From: Halocaridina rubra | Taxonomy: Eukaryota; Arthropoda; Malacostraca; Decapoda; Atyidae | Reading direction: 5' to 3' | DNA length: 64,000 bases | NCBI GenBank assembly: GCA_037179515.1 | Contig: JAXCGZ010005750.1 | Coordinates: 10,001 to 74,000, forward strand | Shown here: in pieces, positions 63,701 through 64,000 of the stretch | Layout: the number at the start of each line of letters is the position of its first letter | How positions within the stretch are numbered: the first letter of the stretch is position 1 | The notes under the pieces: model-generated | Seen by the model: the letters and a program-made list of their open reading frames with translations, nothing else | Databases searched by the model: none | Told to the model about the DNA's origin: nothing | Position numbers and translations under genes: made by a program

Positions 63701-64000
63701 TGACTAGATGAGTCAGATATGTAAACAATAGAAATGGAAAGCATCTGAAGAAGTTATATCTTATCACACACACAAAAAGCAGCTTATCTCATGCTTTAAG
63801 TTGTAAGGCACCTGTGTTTATAGAGTATGTACGAGGATGTATGTCACCGTAAACATAATGTGTAATAACTTACAGATAATGAGAGAGCCTAAAGCTCAGT
63901 GGACCAATTTTATTTATAAATTATAATAACTCATATTCAAGAGGTGAAAAAGGACACAATGTCCACACTAGTCAAGATTTGCTGCCTGCTTTATTCATTC
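60788..64000. other. Upstream intron or flank of the minus-strand gene
   Basis: No convincing exon on either strand and no repeat family recognised; uniformly AT-rich. Open frames here lack usable splice sites or motifs. Confidence 0.4.

Overview
The window is nuclear DNA from an animal, most likely a decapod crustacean or a close arthropod relative. The basis is spliced genes with short GT-AG exons and long AT-rich introns, very dense long di-, tri- and tetranucleotide microsatellites, short interstitial runs of the arthropod telomere motif (TTAGG/CCTAA), and many tRNA-derived SINEs and CR1/jockey-like LINE fragments. The species cannot be named from the sequence. No rRNA, bona fide tRNA, CRISPR array or prokaryotic operon was seen.

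Layout. 1-21 kb is a repeat-dominated desert. It opens with an LTR-retrotransposon-like unit (LTR end, leader, a 252-residue ORF); its first 145 bp recur at 6766-6910 with one mismatch. The desert also holds two young LINE 3' fragments (7.4-7.9 and 16.5-17.9 kb), a near-perfect 228-bp palindrome at 9.1-9.3 kb, a 644-bp foldback element at 11.0-11.7 kb with 111-bp internal repeats, tRNA-derived SINEs and many GA/TA/CA/TTA arrays.

21.7-29.1 kb (+) is a complete five-coding-exon cyclin G gene (395 aa) with an acidic, Ser-Pro-rich C-terminal tail. 29.8-39.6 kb is intergenic, with a dead pogo/Tigger-like transposase, a decayed LINE (ORF1-like region, endonuclease, start of RT) and an inverted-repeat element. 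39.6-51.6 kb (+) is a complete eleven-coding-exon CLPTM1L gene (536 aa), the ER multi-pass membrane protein known as a GlcN-PI lipid scramblase of GPI-anchor synthesis in vertebrates. 56.4-60.8 kb (-) holds the last three coding exons of a gene I do not recognise, convergent with CLPTM1L; its last intron appears to use a GC-AG donor. Its 5' part lies beyond 60.8 kb and probably beyond the window.

The three genes show no functional linkage. A cell-cycle regulator and an ER lipid scramblase share a strand; the third gene faces them. Gene introns carry SINEs, Tigger-like MITE candidates and one 327-bp compound microsatellite. I found no convincing undescribed system. The best leads are the LTR-like unit with its orphan ORF, the asymmetric foldback element, the zero-loop palindrome, the cyclin G tail and the unrecognised minus-strand gene.
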